Source: an uncultured Eubacterium sp. (GTDB lineage: Bacteria > Bacillota > Clostridia > Lachnospirales > Lachnospiraceae). From it: a DNA stretch of 21,729 bases. Below the pieces are notes generated by a model that was not told the DNA's origin, ran no database searches, and worked only from the letters and a program-made list of their open reading frames with translations. The stretch spans positions 1 through 21,729 of the forward strand of contig CAJUHV010000067.1 in assembly GCA_910586445.1 (NCBI GenBank), in the 5' to 3' direction. Shown here piece after piece: positions 7,591-15,706 of the stretch. Position numbers and translations under genes: made by a program. Position 1 is the stretch's first letter, and every line of letters begins with the position of its first letter.

Positions 7591-8598
7591 TCAGGCATTC
7601 GACAGTCTTATGAATTCCTCCAGCCTTCTTTTTGCAGCACCGCTGTCTATCAGCTGCTCTGCCAGCCGCACACCTTCCTCAATAGAAGCGGCTTTTCCCG
7701 CCACATACAGCCCCGCACCGGCATTCATCGTTACTGCATTTCTCTTCGGCCCCTTCCTTCCGTCTAAAATATCTCGTATAATTCCAGCGTTTTCTTTTGG
7801 CGCGCCTCCTTCCAGCTCTTCTTTTCGGCACATTTCGTAACCAAACTGCTGCGGGCTGATCATATAGGAACTAAAACTGCCGTCTTTTACTTCGCATATA
7901 GTCGTCGGGGCGCTCAATGAAATCTCATCCAATACATCCTGCCCATACACTACCAATGCTCTCTTTACTCCCAGATTGGCCAATACATGCGCCAGCGGTT
8001 CCACCAGCGTCTCATCATACACACCCATTACCTGCATATTTGCTCCTGCCGGATTCGTCAACGGCCCTAAAATATTAAATACAGTGCGAATCCCAAGCGC
8101 TTTGCGCACCGGAGCCACATACTTCATCGCAATATGATAGTTTTGGGCAAACAGAAAACAAATATCGATTTTATTTAATATATCTGTACTCTTCTCAGGA
8201 GAGATTGTAATATCTACACCTAATGCTTCTAACACATCTGCTGCGCCGCAGCTGCTGGACGCAGCACGGTTTCCATGTTTTGCCACTGGTACGCCTCCCG
8301 CTGCTATGACTATCGCCGCCGTAGTAGAAATATTAAATGAATTGGAATGATCTCCGCCGGTTCCTACGATTTCCAAGACTTCCATATCATGCAGCAGCCT
8401 GATGCAGTGCGAGCGCATTCCTTCTGCTGAGCCGGTTATCTCCTCGATTGTCTCTCCTTTCATCGCAAGGGCCGTCAGGTATGCGCTCATCTGAATTTCG
8501 CTCGTTCTCCCTCCCATAATCTCATCCATCACGGCTTCAGCCATACCGTAGCTGAGATCTTCCTTTTTTACCAATGCTGCTATTGCATCTTTTATCAT
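7591..8598 (-). CDS. trpD: Anthranilate phosphoribosyltransferase
   Basis: TrpD joins anthranilate to PRPP. The 335-residue, single-domain form is normal and lacks a fused TrpG amidotransferase domain. The PRPP-binding loop GTGGDHSNSFNIST (79-92), KHGNRAASS (107-115), RTVFNILGPLTNPA (171-184) and the metal-binding D224/E225 in DVLDEISLS are all present. The ATG at 8598 follows GGAGG at 10 bp. It is the first gene after the tryptophan T-box leader. Most related clusters place trpE and trpG here, but none is seen in the 100 nt between the attenuator and this start. Confidence 0.97.
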   Translation of the reverse strand: MIKDAIAALVKKEDLSYGMAEAVMDEIMGGRTSEIQMSAYLTALAMKGETIEEITGSAEGMRSHCIRLLHDMEVLEIVGTGGDHSNSFNISTTAAIVIAAGGVPVAKHGNRAASSSCGAADVLEALGVDITISPEKSTDILNKIDICFLFAQNYHIAMKYVAPVRKALGIRTVFNILGPLTNPAGANMQVMGVYDETLVEPLAHVLANLGVKRALVVYGQDVLDEISLSAPTTICEVKDGSFSSYMISPQQFGYEMCRKEELEGGAPKENAGIIRDILDGRKGPKRNAVTMNAGAGLYVAGKAASIEEGVRLAEQLIDSGAAKRRLEEFIRLSNA

Positions 8599-8701
8599 GA
8601 TTTTATATCCTCCACTAAATTTTTCTAATCCATATCCATCTGGTGTCAGAATAGTGCCGTTCGGACTGCTGCGAACCTAAACTCTGCTAAATTTTTGCAG
8701 C

Positions 8702-8757
8702 AAAAAAACACCCAGTCCAAGATAAATGTATTAAATACATTATCAAGGACGGGTGTG
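8702..8757 (-). terminator. trp attenuator terminator
   Basis: On the minus strand ACACCC (8756-8751) pairs with GGGTGT (8713-8708). The stem continues through TCC/GGA, GATAA/TTATC and TGTAT/ATACA to a small loop near 8732, with a T-T mismatch and single-base bulges. A run of seven T (8708-8702) follows. The 5' arm contains the antiterminator partner CGTCCTT, so the two structures exclude each other. Confidence 0.93.
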
Positions 8758-9147
8758 ATTGTATACATTTGATTTTATAGACTAGGCAAAATATTATCCA
8801 TCTGCTCTATGATAGGATAAGGCAATAGAATCATTTCCACCAGCATTAAATCATTTTAACAAAAATAATTTATGAAAGCTTTATTCGGCATATTTACCTG
8901 CTAATATAAAATCCTGATTTACAAACATCCGCGGTGCCACCTTGCTTCACAGGAAACCCTGCGCACTCTGACGAGATACCATCATATCTCCGGCAACTGA
9001 CGTATGCCCAACGTCGCAGAATACTCAGCAGAAAGCCTGCCTTTGACTGCGCCCTCCGTGGTCCATTTAATAATCTGCGTTTCATCCGGCTCCCACCTGC
9101 CCGGACTCTCTGGGGATGCACAACTATTTTTATCTCCACTTCATCGG
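8702..9147 (-). promoter_or_regulatory. Tryptophan T-box riboswitch
   Basis: The T-box core AAGGTGGCACCGCGG is at 8943-8929 on the minus strand. Its bulge UGGC would pair with the GCCA end of tRNA-Trp. Stem I carries AGAGAGTCCGG near 9100 and the specifier UGG (9065-9063) in the context AAATGGACC. A Stem III-like hairpin is at 8973-8990. Uncharged tRNA-Trp should stabilise the antiterminator, in which AAGG and GCG of the core pair with CGTCCTT at 8751-8745. This strand is also the 5' arm of the terminator. The two antiterminator halves are about 177 nt apart, which is unusually far. The control target is trpDCFBA. Confidence 0.93.
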
Positions 9148-9188
9148 TTTTGCGAATATTGAATTATTATTTTTATTTTGTATTGACA

Positions 9189-9217
9189 ATTAAATCACAT
9201 GATGTTCAATTTGTCAA
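9189..9217 (-). promoter_or_regulatory. trp operon promoter
   Basis: Perfect -35 TTGACA (9217-9212), 17-bp spacer and -10 TTTAAT (9194-9189) on the minus strand. The -35 overlaps the stop codon of the helicase gene (9216-9214). Arms TTGACAATT (9183-9191) and AATTTGTCAA (9208-9217) form an inverted repeat that spans the promoter and could be an operator. Confidence 0.82.
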
Positions 9218-12200
9218 CTGTTTTTTTCTTCTAATACAGAAATAAGCTGCTCTTTGTCCAATCCGGCAATCGAAACGCCATCCTCAGATATAATAGAATC
9301 TGCCAGATTCTGCTTGTCTTCCTGCATTTTTAAAATACGTTCTTCAATCGTCCCTTTCATAATCAGGCGCAGCACTGTGACTTTATTATCCTGCCCGATG
9401 CGGTGTGCACGGTCGGTGGCCTGATTCTGCGCCGCAATGTTCCACCATGGATCGTAATGAATGACCATATCTGCCGCTGTCAGATTCAGCCCCGTTCCTC
9501 CAGCTTTTAAGGAAATTAAAAATACGTCTGCCGCTCCGCTTTGAAACTCTGCCACAAGCCTCCGTCTTTCTTCTTTGCTCGTTTTGCCCGTCAGCATGAA
9601 AATCCGCAGGCCCTGTTCCTGCAGTATTTTGAATAAACGATCCAGCATCGTCGCAAACTGAGAAAACAGCAGCACCTTGTGTCCTCCGCTTACTGCGTTC
9701 TGCACTACCTCCACGCAGGTCTTCGTCTTTGCCGATTCATGCTCATAATTTTCATATACAAGCGAAGGATCACAGCAGATCTGGCGCAGTGCGGTTAATT
9801 CTGCAAGCATCTGGAGCTTCTGCGTCTTAAATTCTTCCTCGGTCTGCTTCGACAATGTCATTAACAGCTGTTTTTCGCGTGCCTGATACAGGCTGTTCTG
9901 CCTGCCTTCCATCCGGGCATATACCACCTCTTCGATTTTATCCGGCAGCTCTTTTAATACATCTTTTTTAAGTCTCCTTAAAATAAACGGCCGGACAAGG
10001 CGTGACAGGCGCATTCTCGCCACATCATCCTTACTCTCTGCAACCGGGCTTTCCAGTTCGTCTTTAAAGCGTTTGTAACTATATAAATAACCCGGCATTA
10101 AGAACTCAAATATGCTCCACAGTTCACTCAGGCGGTTTTCAATCGGCGTACCAGTCAATGCAAACCGGCATCCGCTGGCAATCGATTTAACAGACTTTGC
10201 CGCCTGCGTAGAAGCATTTTTGATGTACTGCGCTTCGTCAACGATTACATAGTCAAAATACTTATTTTCATAACAATCTATATCTCGCTTTAACAAATCA
10301 TACGATGTAATAAGAATATCCTGCTTATCAAAATCTTCAATCTGCATTTGACGTGCGGCTGCAGCTCCTGCTACTGCTGCTATCTTTGCGGAAGGGTAAA
10401 ACCGCTGGCATTCCGCCTCCCAATTAAATACGAGAGAGGCCGGACATACAACAAGTGCATGTGTCCCCGGCTGCGAAGCCAGAAATGCCAGCACTTGCAG
10501 CGTCTTGCCAAGTCCCATATCATCAGCCAGTATTCCCCCAAATCCAAATTTTGCCAGCGCACACAGCCACTGAAAACCGATCTCCTGATACGGACGCAGT
10601 ACGGCCTGGATCTGCTGTGGTATTTCATTTTCGCCATCCTCCATAGAACGCATTTCCCGAATTACTGTACGGAATTCTTTATCGCGTTCAAGCCGTATAT
10701 GATCTGCGTTATCCTTCATTAATGAATCCAGATATAACGAACGGTAAAGCGGCACTTCTGCTTTGCGTTCTTTCAGCTGCTCTTTTGTCAGGTGCAGCCC
10801 CTCATTTAATTCTACAAGCACAGCCAGAGAATTCTCGTCCATGCGCAGAAAGTCCCCGGATTTTAATTTATGATATTTCTTTTTATTTTTATAATCAGCC
10901 AGAATATCCATTACTTCCTGCGCGCTCATGCCTTCCACATCCCAGCTGACATCCAGCAGATTGCCTTTTACGGATATCCCGGCTGTAATCTTCGGCATAG
11001 GTATGACACGCATATTTTTGAAACGGTCTGTAGCAAAGATCTCTGATACGGATTCCAGCTGCTGAAAGCCTGTCTCTAAAAACTCCAGCATGGCGTCCTC
11101 TTCTTTACTGACATATGTTTTTTGGTCTTTGGCCAGCTCAAAATACCCTTCCAGAATCGTACGCACTTGAAATTCGCGCCGTATATCACGCGATGCCTGT
11201 TCCTTCGTCGGTATTTCCGCGACGTCATATTCCTGCGTGCCATAAAGCACCTTTGCCCTGCACTCAATGTGACTGCCTACTTTATCCAGATAGCTGTGGA
11301 ACACAGCCTCCAGCGGTTCATAAGACTCAAAATCTATCTTTTTAACCTGCACGTCTAGTACATCCTGAACCATTGGCAGCACATTTTTCGCAAACGCCCC
11401 ATAATCCTGCACACTCAGATAAAAGGTCGGCATTTTCAGCTGCTCCTGATAATACCCATATCTCCCATAATAGCCGGCATACTTTTTCATCTGGTTACGT
11501 TCCTGTGTCATCAGACGCAGAAAACCTTTGACCTGCTCATAATATTCTCTCGTACATATGTAAAAACAATGATTCCATAAGATATACCACTGCTTACTTC
11601 CCTCTGTCAGAAAAACCGGCTCCATCTGCACCTGCGCACCTTGTTCATGCAGGCCTGTAATATTCAGCGGAAGGCGGGGATTTTTGCGCACAATCGGAAT
11701 TTCATCTTTTTGATCAAGCAGCTGGTCATCGACCTGCAGCGTTCTTCCTTCATAAAGCTCCATCAGCCTGTCCAGCATAGCCGGAGACAGCGTGCAGGAG
11801 CGCCGCATCTGCTGATTGCTGTAACCCCATCCGTGATAACGGTACGAAAATTCATTTTCACTATCCAGTTCCAAAAGCAGGTTCACGATGCTGGTAGATT
11901 CCCTTGTAAACGCACTCTGGCTGTGCGTAAAAGCCAGTTTTTTTCCATAAGAAACATGCCGCATCTGCTTTATATTGTCAACCAGTTCGCCAATATCTTT
12001 TACTACATACATCTGTGTAGTGCCTATTTTTAGTTCCATCGACTCTCTGTCTGCTTCTAAATGCAGGATCGGTATGAGCCTTACGTCACCATTGCCGTAT
12101 TCCTGGCAAAACTGGTTTCGATCCTGCATGACATAATAATCGACCAGACTTTTCAGCTCTTCATCACTGGACTGAACATAATCAGCACCTGCCTCATCTG

Positions 12201-12522
12201 ATTCCTCTTCATATTGATAATTATACTCAAACAGCGTGGCCACAACGTGCTTGCATGCCCCTGCGTATGTTTCTGCTGCTTTGCAATTGCAGGAAAAACC
12301 GCTGACTCTCATTGTATTCTTATGCAATACAATACTTGCACGCGTATTATAATGGGCTCCCATACTCCCCTCTACCATTGCATAGATGGTATGTGATCCG
12401 TTCTTCTCCCGTTCCAATTCAATGCGCAGCACACCGTCTGAGGAAAACAGACTGTAACCCCTGTCAAATACCGAGCGGCTGCTAGCAACTGACTCTATTT
12501 CATTGCTGCTGATTGTCTTCAT
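9214..12522 (-). CDS. SWIM zinc finger, SNF2-family helicase
   Basis: This 1102-residue protein is a bacterial SNF2-type DNA translocase with an N-terminal SWIM finger. The finger is complete: C78, C80, C90 and H92 in SCNC...ACKH. Residues 110-600 are the poorly conserved region usual in bacterial SNF2 proteins. The ATPase starts near 640. DDMGLGKT (667-674) is Walker A, VDEAQYIKN (761-769) is motif II, LTGTPIENR (789-797) is motif III, and QATDRAHRIGQ (1034-1044) is motif VI. No nuclease or methylase domain is attached. The ATG at 12522 follows GGAGAG. It probably remodels DNA-protein complexes or acts in repair; the family role in bacteria is not settled. No defence genes adjoin it. Its 3' end overlaps the trp promoter, and no terminator lies between. 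Confidence 0.93.
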   Translation of the reverse strand: MKTISSNEIESVASSRSVFDRGYSLFSSDGVLRIELEREKNGSHTIYAMVEGSMGAHYNTRASIVLHKNTMRVSGFSCNCKAAETYAGACKHVVATLFEYNYQYEEESDEAGADYVQSSDEELKSLVDYYVMQDRNQFCQEYGNGDVRLIPILHLEADRESMELKIGTTQMYVVKDIGELVDNIKQMRHVSYGKKLAFTHSQSAFTRESTSIVNLLLELDSENEFSYRYHGWGYSNQQMRRSCTLSPAMLDRLMELYEGRTLQVDDQLLDQKDEIPIVRKNPRLPLNITGLHEQGAQVQMEPVFLTEGSKQWYILWNHCFYICTREYYEQVKGFLRLMTQERNQMKKYAGYYGRYGYYQEQLKMPTFYLSVQDYGAFAKNVLPMVQDVLDVQVKKIDFESYEPLEAVFHSYLDKVGSHIECRAKVLYGTQEYDVAEIPTKEQASRDIRREFQVRTILEGYFELAKDQKTYVSKEEDAMLEFLETGFQQLESVSEIFATDRFKNMRVIPMPKITAGISVKGNLLDVSWDVEGMSAQEVMDILADYKNKKKYHKLKSGDFLRMDENSLAVLVELNEGLHLTKEQLKERKAEVPLYRSLYLDSLMKDNADHIRLERDKEFRTVIREMRSMEDGENEIPQQIQAVLRPYQEIGFQWLCALAKFGFGGILADDMGLGKTLQVLAFLASQPGTHALVVCPASLVFNWEAECQRFYPSAKIAAVAGAAAARQMQIEDFDKQDILITSYDLLKRDIDCYENKYFDYVIVDEAQYIKNASTQAAKSVKSIASGCRFALTGTPIENRLSELWSIFEFLMPGYLYSYKRFKDELESPVAESKDDVARMRLSRLVRPFILRRLKKDVLKELPDKIEEVVYARMEGRQNSLYQAREKQLLMTLSKQTEEEFKTQKLQMLAELTALRQICCDPSLVYENYEHESAKTKTCVEVVQNAVSGGHKVLLFSQFATMLDRLFKILQEQGLRIFMLTGKTSKEERRRLVAEFQSGAADVFLISLKAGGTGLNLTAADMVIHYDPWWNIAAQNQATDRAHRIGQDNKVTVLRLIMKGTIEERILKMQEDKQNLADSIISEDGVSIAGLDKEQLISVLEEKNS

Positions 12523-12746
12523 CGATCATCTCTCCATATTCTCTGTGCAGTTTATCTGCTTATTCTTTTTTATACGAGCCTGATAATTTTATGCATTTAT
12601 TTTAACACGGATAGTAAAAAAACTCATCCTCTTTTTTCGAAAGCATATCTAAAAAAACAATTTGCACAAGATCATGCGGAACATGTATCCCAAATTTAGG
12701 AACCATCGCATCTTCCAAACATTCTTTGACAAATTGCTTTTTATTG

Positions 12747-13577
12747 CTAAAACCACTTCTTTTTCTTAAAATAAAGCAACAAGGCTCCGCATACGAATGC
12801 GCTTACCAAGATAAAAATCAGATAGCCATATTCACTATCCAGCTCCGGCATATTTGTAAAATTCATCCCGTACCAGCCTACCATCAATGTCAGCGGAAGA
12901 AATACCGCCGTAATCACAGTAAAAAACCGCATGAGATTATTTTGGTCAATGTCTATCTGCGCCTGATATGCCTCCCTCATCTGCGTTACATAGTCACGCA
13001 GGTTCAGCACATTCTCTAAATATCTAGTAGTCCGGTTGGCCAGAATCGTAAAATGGCGGATGCCCTCCTGTGACAGCAGACTGTTTTCATTTAAGATCAG
13101 TCCGTCCAAGACGGCATCCAGCTGCTCATAGTATCTTTTTAAACGCAGCAGCTCTTTTCGATATGATATAATTTTGCGTATATAATCGTTCTGAAACCGA
13201 ACCATTGCTGCCATCTCAGCATCAGCCACCTCACATTCAAGGTCTTCCAGATTATCCATATCGTTTTTTAACAGATTCCGAAAAAACGTCCACAATACAC
13301 GCTCATTCGTCTCTTCTTTTGTAACTAATGCGCATACAAGCTCATATGCGCGCTGTCCTTCACATAAAATAAATAAATCTTCATGATCCAGATATACCAT
13401 AACTTCGTTGGCAGGCTTTCCTGGTCTGCGGATATCATAGATCTGAAAAGCAAAGAGCGTGAAGTTTTTATAGCTTTCGAATGTCTCGGTATGTCCGTCT
13501 CGTATGTGGATAACTACTTTGGGATCAATATAGCGGGTATAATCCTCAGCCTCGTTCAAGTATATTACTTTCTGCAT
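12747..13577 (-). CDS. CorA-like divalent cation transporter
   Basis: This 276-residue protein belongs to the CorA family of Mg2+/Co2+ channels. The cytosolic domain (1-210) is rich in charged helices. It is followed by TM1 (about 216-236), the signature GMN (237-239, in WYGMNFTNMPEL) and TM2 (about 251-270), with a basic tail KKKKWF inside the cell. It is somewhat shorter than the roughly 315-residue reference CorA, losing length in the N-terminal domain. The ATG at 13577 has only a weak GAGAG in front. It seems to be a single gene. Which ion it carries cannot be told from sequence; Mg2+ is the default for the GMN motif. Confidence 0.93.
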   Translation of the reverse strand: MQKVIYLNEAEDYTRYIDPKVVIHIRDGHTETFESYKNFTLFAFQIYDIRRPGKPANEVMVYLDHEDLFILCEGQRAYELVCALVTKEETNERVLWTFFRNLLKNDMDNLEDLECEVADAEMAAMVRFQNDYIRKIISYRKELLRLKRYYEQLDAVLDGLILNENSLLSQEGIRHFTILANRTTRYLENVLNLRDYVTQMREAYQAQIDIDQNNLMRFFTVITAVFLPLTLMVGWYGMNFTNMPELDSEYGYLIFILVSAFVCGALLLYFKKKKWF

Positions 13578-14006
13578 TTTCTTACTCTCATGTCTTTCAG
13601 CCAGATAAGTTCTAATTTATATTTAAATTTTATATTTGAAATCTATCGTTAAAATTTATATTTAATCACATGTCAGGCATGTATAATATAGAATACCCTG
13701 TCAACATTTTTTCATACATTTTTTAAGGCTGTCACTTTTCTTTTTATAATCTTTCTTTTTCATCTTTCTCTTTTAAACGACTATTATTACCTGTACCTTT
13801 AAATATAAAAAAATTGGCACGGTAAATTTTTAACAAATTGGCATTTTTAAATATGCCAGCTTTATCATAAGATAATAATCATTCATCACGTTAACTACTT
13901 ATAAACAACAGAGATCTTTATGCTGTCGCCCCAAACTCTGAGCGCTCTAAATAAGTGACAGCAGCATTATGATCTACTGCAGATAATATTTTTGTAGGAG
14001 GATATT
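13578..14006. other. AT-rich divergent intergenic region
   Basis: This 429-bp gap separates the divergent corA-like and aminotransferase genes. It is very AT-rich, with two copies of AATTTATATTTAA (about 13614-13665) and an ACATG/CATGT dyad just before a TATAAT (13682-13687, plus strand) that lacks a good -35. The sequence AAATTGGCA occurs twice (about 13812 and 13835), and the second copy pairs with ATGCCA (13853-13858). TGCTGTC (13921-13927) pairs with GACAGCA (13957-13963) before the aminotransferase start. I saw no gene. Confidence 0.6.
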
Positions 14007-15149
14007 ATGTACAAGCTTATGACACCAGGCCCTACCCAGGTCTTAGAAAATGTGCGCATGTCAAGGAGCCTTGCATGCACGAATCCAGATCTGGACACAG
14101 AATTTGTCGAATTTTATAAAGAAACCTGTGAACTTATCAGCTCACTGCTGCATACCAAAAATGAAACGCTGATTTTAAATGGCGAAGGCATCTTAGGTCT
14201 AGAGGCTGCCTGCGCCTCCCTGACAGAAGCCAATGATAAAGTACTTATACTGGATAACGGAATCTACGGAAAAGGTTTTGCAGATTTCGTTAATATATAT
14301 CAGGGAGTACCGGAAATATACCATGCAGATTATAAACATACCCTTAATGTAGATGATCTTGCTGCCTACTTAAAAGATCATCATGATTTTAAATATGCTA
14401 CTGTCGTGCACTGCGATACTCCCAGCGGAATGCTCAATGATATCAGCAGGATCTGCCCATTATTAAAACAATATAATATTTTGACTGTTGTGGATTCAGT
14501 ATCTGCAATGTTTGGAGAGCCTCTGGATGTGGACCAATTCCAAATCGACCTGCTGTGCGGCGGTTCGCAGAAAGCTGTTTCAGCACCTCCTGGACTTACT
14601 TTTGTAACTATCAGTGATGACGCCAAAAAAGCTATAAAAAACCGGCGGACGCCGATTGCTTCATTTTACGCAAACCTAAAGCTCTTCGAAAATTACTATG
14701 AAACCAAATGGTTTCCATACACTATGCCAATCAGTGACATTTATGGGCTGCGAACTGCATTTAATAATATAGCAGCAGATCACAAATTATTAAATCGGCA
14801 TAAAATTATCGGAGAAGCCACAAGAAATACCTTACAGGCTGCCGGAATAAAACTTCATCTAGAAAGCGGGTTTTCAAATACAGTGACTGTATTTGATACA
14901 CCAGACCAAGTCCATACAGAATGGATTTTAGACAAAATGAAATCAGAACACGGCATCATGCTTGCCGGGTCATTCGATGACCTTGCCGGCAAAGTAATCC
15001 GCATCGGACATATGGGTGCAAATGCAACCATCAGCAATATGATCGAAACATTAAGCGCTCTCGATACCGTACTACGCGAGCTGAATGTATCTCTTCACGT
15101 AAGTTTAAGCGAATATTTTCTACATTATGTTAATAGTAATCCTGCTTAA
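14007..15149 (+). CDS. Class V aminotransferase (alanine-glyoxylate/serine-pyruvate type)
   Basis: This 380-residue PLP enzyme has the fold type I, class V pattern of alanine-glyoxylate, serine-glyoxylate and 2-aminoethylphosphonate-pyruvate aminotransferases. MTPGPTQV (5-12) is the typical N-terminus. GEGILGLEAA (59-68) is the cofactor loop, VVDSVSA (161-167) holds D163 that contacts the pyridine nitrogen, and GGSQKA (185-190) carries the PLP lysine K189. VIRIGHMG near 338-345 is the carboxylate-binding block. The ATG at 14007 follows AGGAGG. There is no phosphonate, glyoxylate or serine-cycle gene beside it, so the substrate pair is open. It is a single gene, followed by a strong hairpin. 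The C-terminal 20 residues after the family end look like an extra tail. Confidence 0.88.
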   Translation: MYKLMTPGPTQVLENVRMSRSLACTNPDLDTEFVEFYKETCELISSLLHTKNETLILNGEGILGLEAACASLTEANDKVLILDNGIYGKGFADFVNIYQGVPEIYHADYKHTLNVDDLAAYLKDHHDFKYATVVHCDTPSGMLNDISRICPLLKQYNILTVVDSVSAMFGEPLDVDQFQIDLLCGGSQKAVSAPPGLTFVTISDDAKKAIKNRRTPIASFYANLKLFENYYETKWFPYTMPISDIYGLRTAFNNIAADHKLLNRHKIIGEATRNTLQAAGIKLHLESGFSNTVTVFDTPDQVHTEWILDKMKSEHGIMLAGSFDDLAGKVIRIGHMGANATISNMIETLSALDTVLRELNVSLHVSLSEYFLHYVNSNPA

Positions 15150-15158
15150 CTGATTACA

Positions 15159-15198
15159 CAAAGAGCGTATAGGGCCATTCTTGCCTATACGCTCTTTG
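15159..15198 (+). terminator. Perfect 15-bp hairpin after the aminotransferase gene
   Basis: CAAAGAGCGTATAGG (15159-15173) pairs perfectly with 15184-15198 around a 10-nt loop, 9 nt after the stop. It is followed by AAAAACC rather than a T run, so it may be a stability or processing hairpin rather than a standard intrinsic terminator. Two further palindromes follow at 15205-15220 and 15222-15233. Confidence 0.6.
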
Positions 15199-15238
15199 AA
15201 AAACCTTCTATATATAGAAGTGTCTATATAGACTAAAA

Positions 15239-15507
15239 TCAAAAGATGCCATACGCCCTGTACATCTCCTGCCTGTTTTCTTCATCTGCCGCCGCTTTTT
15301 TCGCTTCTTCCGTCATCCCCCTCTCCAACAGCAGGGACATCAGCCTGCCAAATCGCTCTTCTCCTTCTTTCAGTCCCTCTTCTAGTCCTTCTTTCAGTCC
15401 CTCTTCCCGGCTTTCATTTTTCAGCATCTGTACGTTTCTGCTTCATTGTACTCCGTTATGCACATATTCTTCACCTCCGCCCTGTTTGCTGGCAGAAACT
15501 CGAAGAT
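15239..15507 (-). pseudogene. Remnant of an Rpn/PD-(D/E)XK nuclease family transposase
   Basis: The minus strand encodes only the C-terminal end of an Rpn-like protein. The first frame reads IFEFLPANRAEVKNMCITEY from about 15507, then continues NEAETYR before a stop. A +1 shift leads into MLKNESREEGLKEGLEEG with the glycine/glutamate-rich repeat usual for the family tail, ending at 15239. The nuclease domain is gone: stop codons crowd the frame upstream of 15507. The 62-codon ORF alone (15239-15427) has no good ribosome binding site. This is a decayed mobile-element-related gene. The assignment rests on the EEG/KEG repeat and the FLxANRAEV context, which are familiar but short. Confidence 0.65.
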
Positions 15508-15706
15508 TTACTATATAATATGTTATCTTTTTATAAAATTATATCATATCTTATAAAAGATTTCTACGTGATTTGGCATGCAGGCCTCCCTCTTAAAACA
15601 GCATATTCACAATCATCTCGCAATTTTGCATAACCATGCGAAAATTTACCGTATAGTTTAAGCCCAAATGGAAAACACTATGAAAAAATGGAAGGAACAT
15701 TTAAAT

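Noticed and set aside
8894..9139. 81-codon minus-strand ORF across the T-box
   Set aside because: It lies within the conserved T-box RNA (Stem I, specifier, core), so its open frame is incidental.
8702..9213. Classical trp leader-peptide attenuator
   Set aside because: No leader ORF with tandem Trp codons is found; the T-box core, UGG specifier and UGGC bulge explain the control.
9214..12522. SNF2 helicase as part of a phage-defence system
   Set aside because: No nuclease, methylase, protease or other known defence partner lies beside it, and its neighbours are housekeeping genes.
13814..13821. TTGGCACG resembles the -24 element of a sigma-54 promoter
   Set aside because: No GC-containing -12 element (TTGC type) follows at the required distance; the sequence there is a T run.
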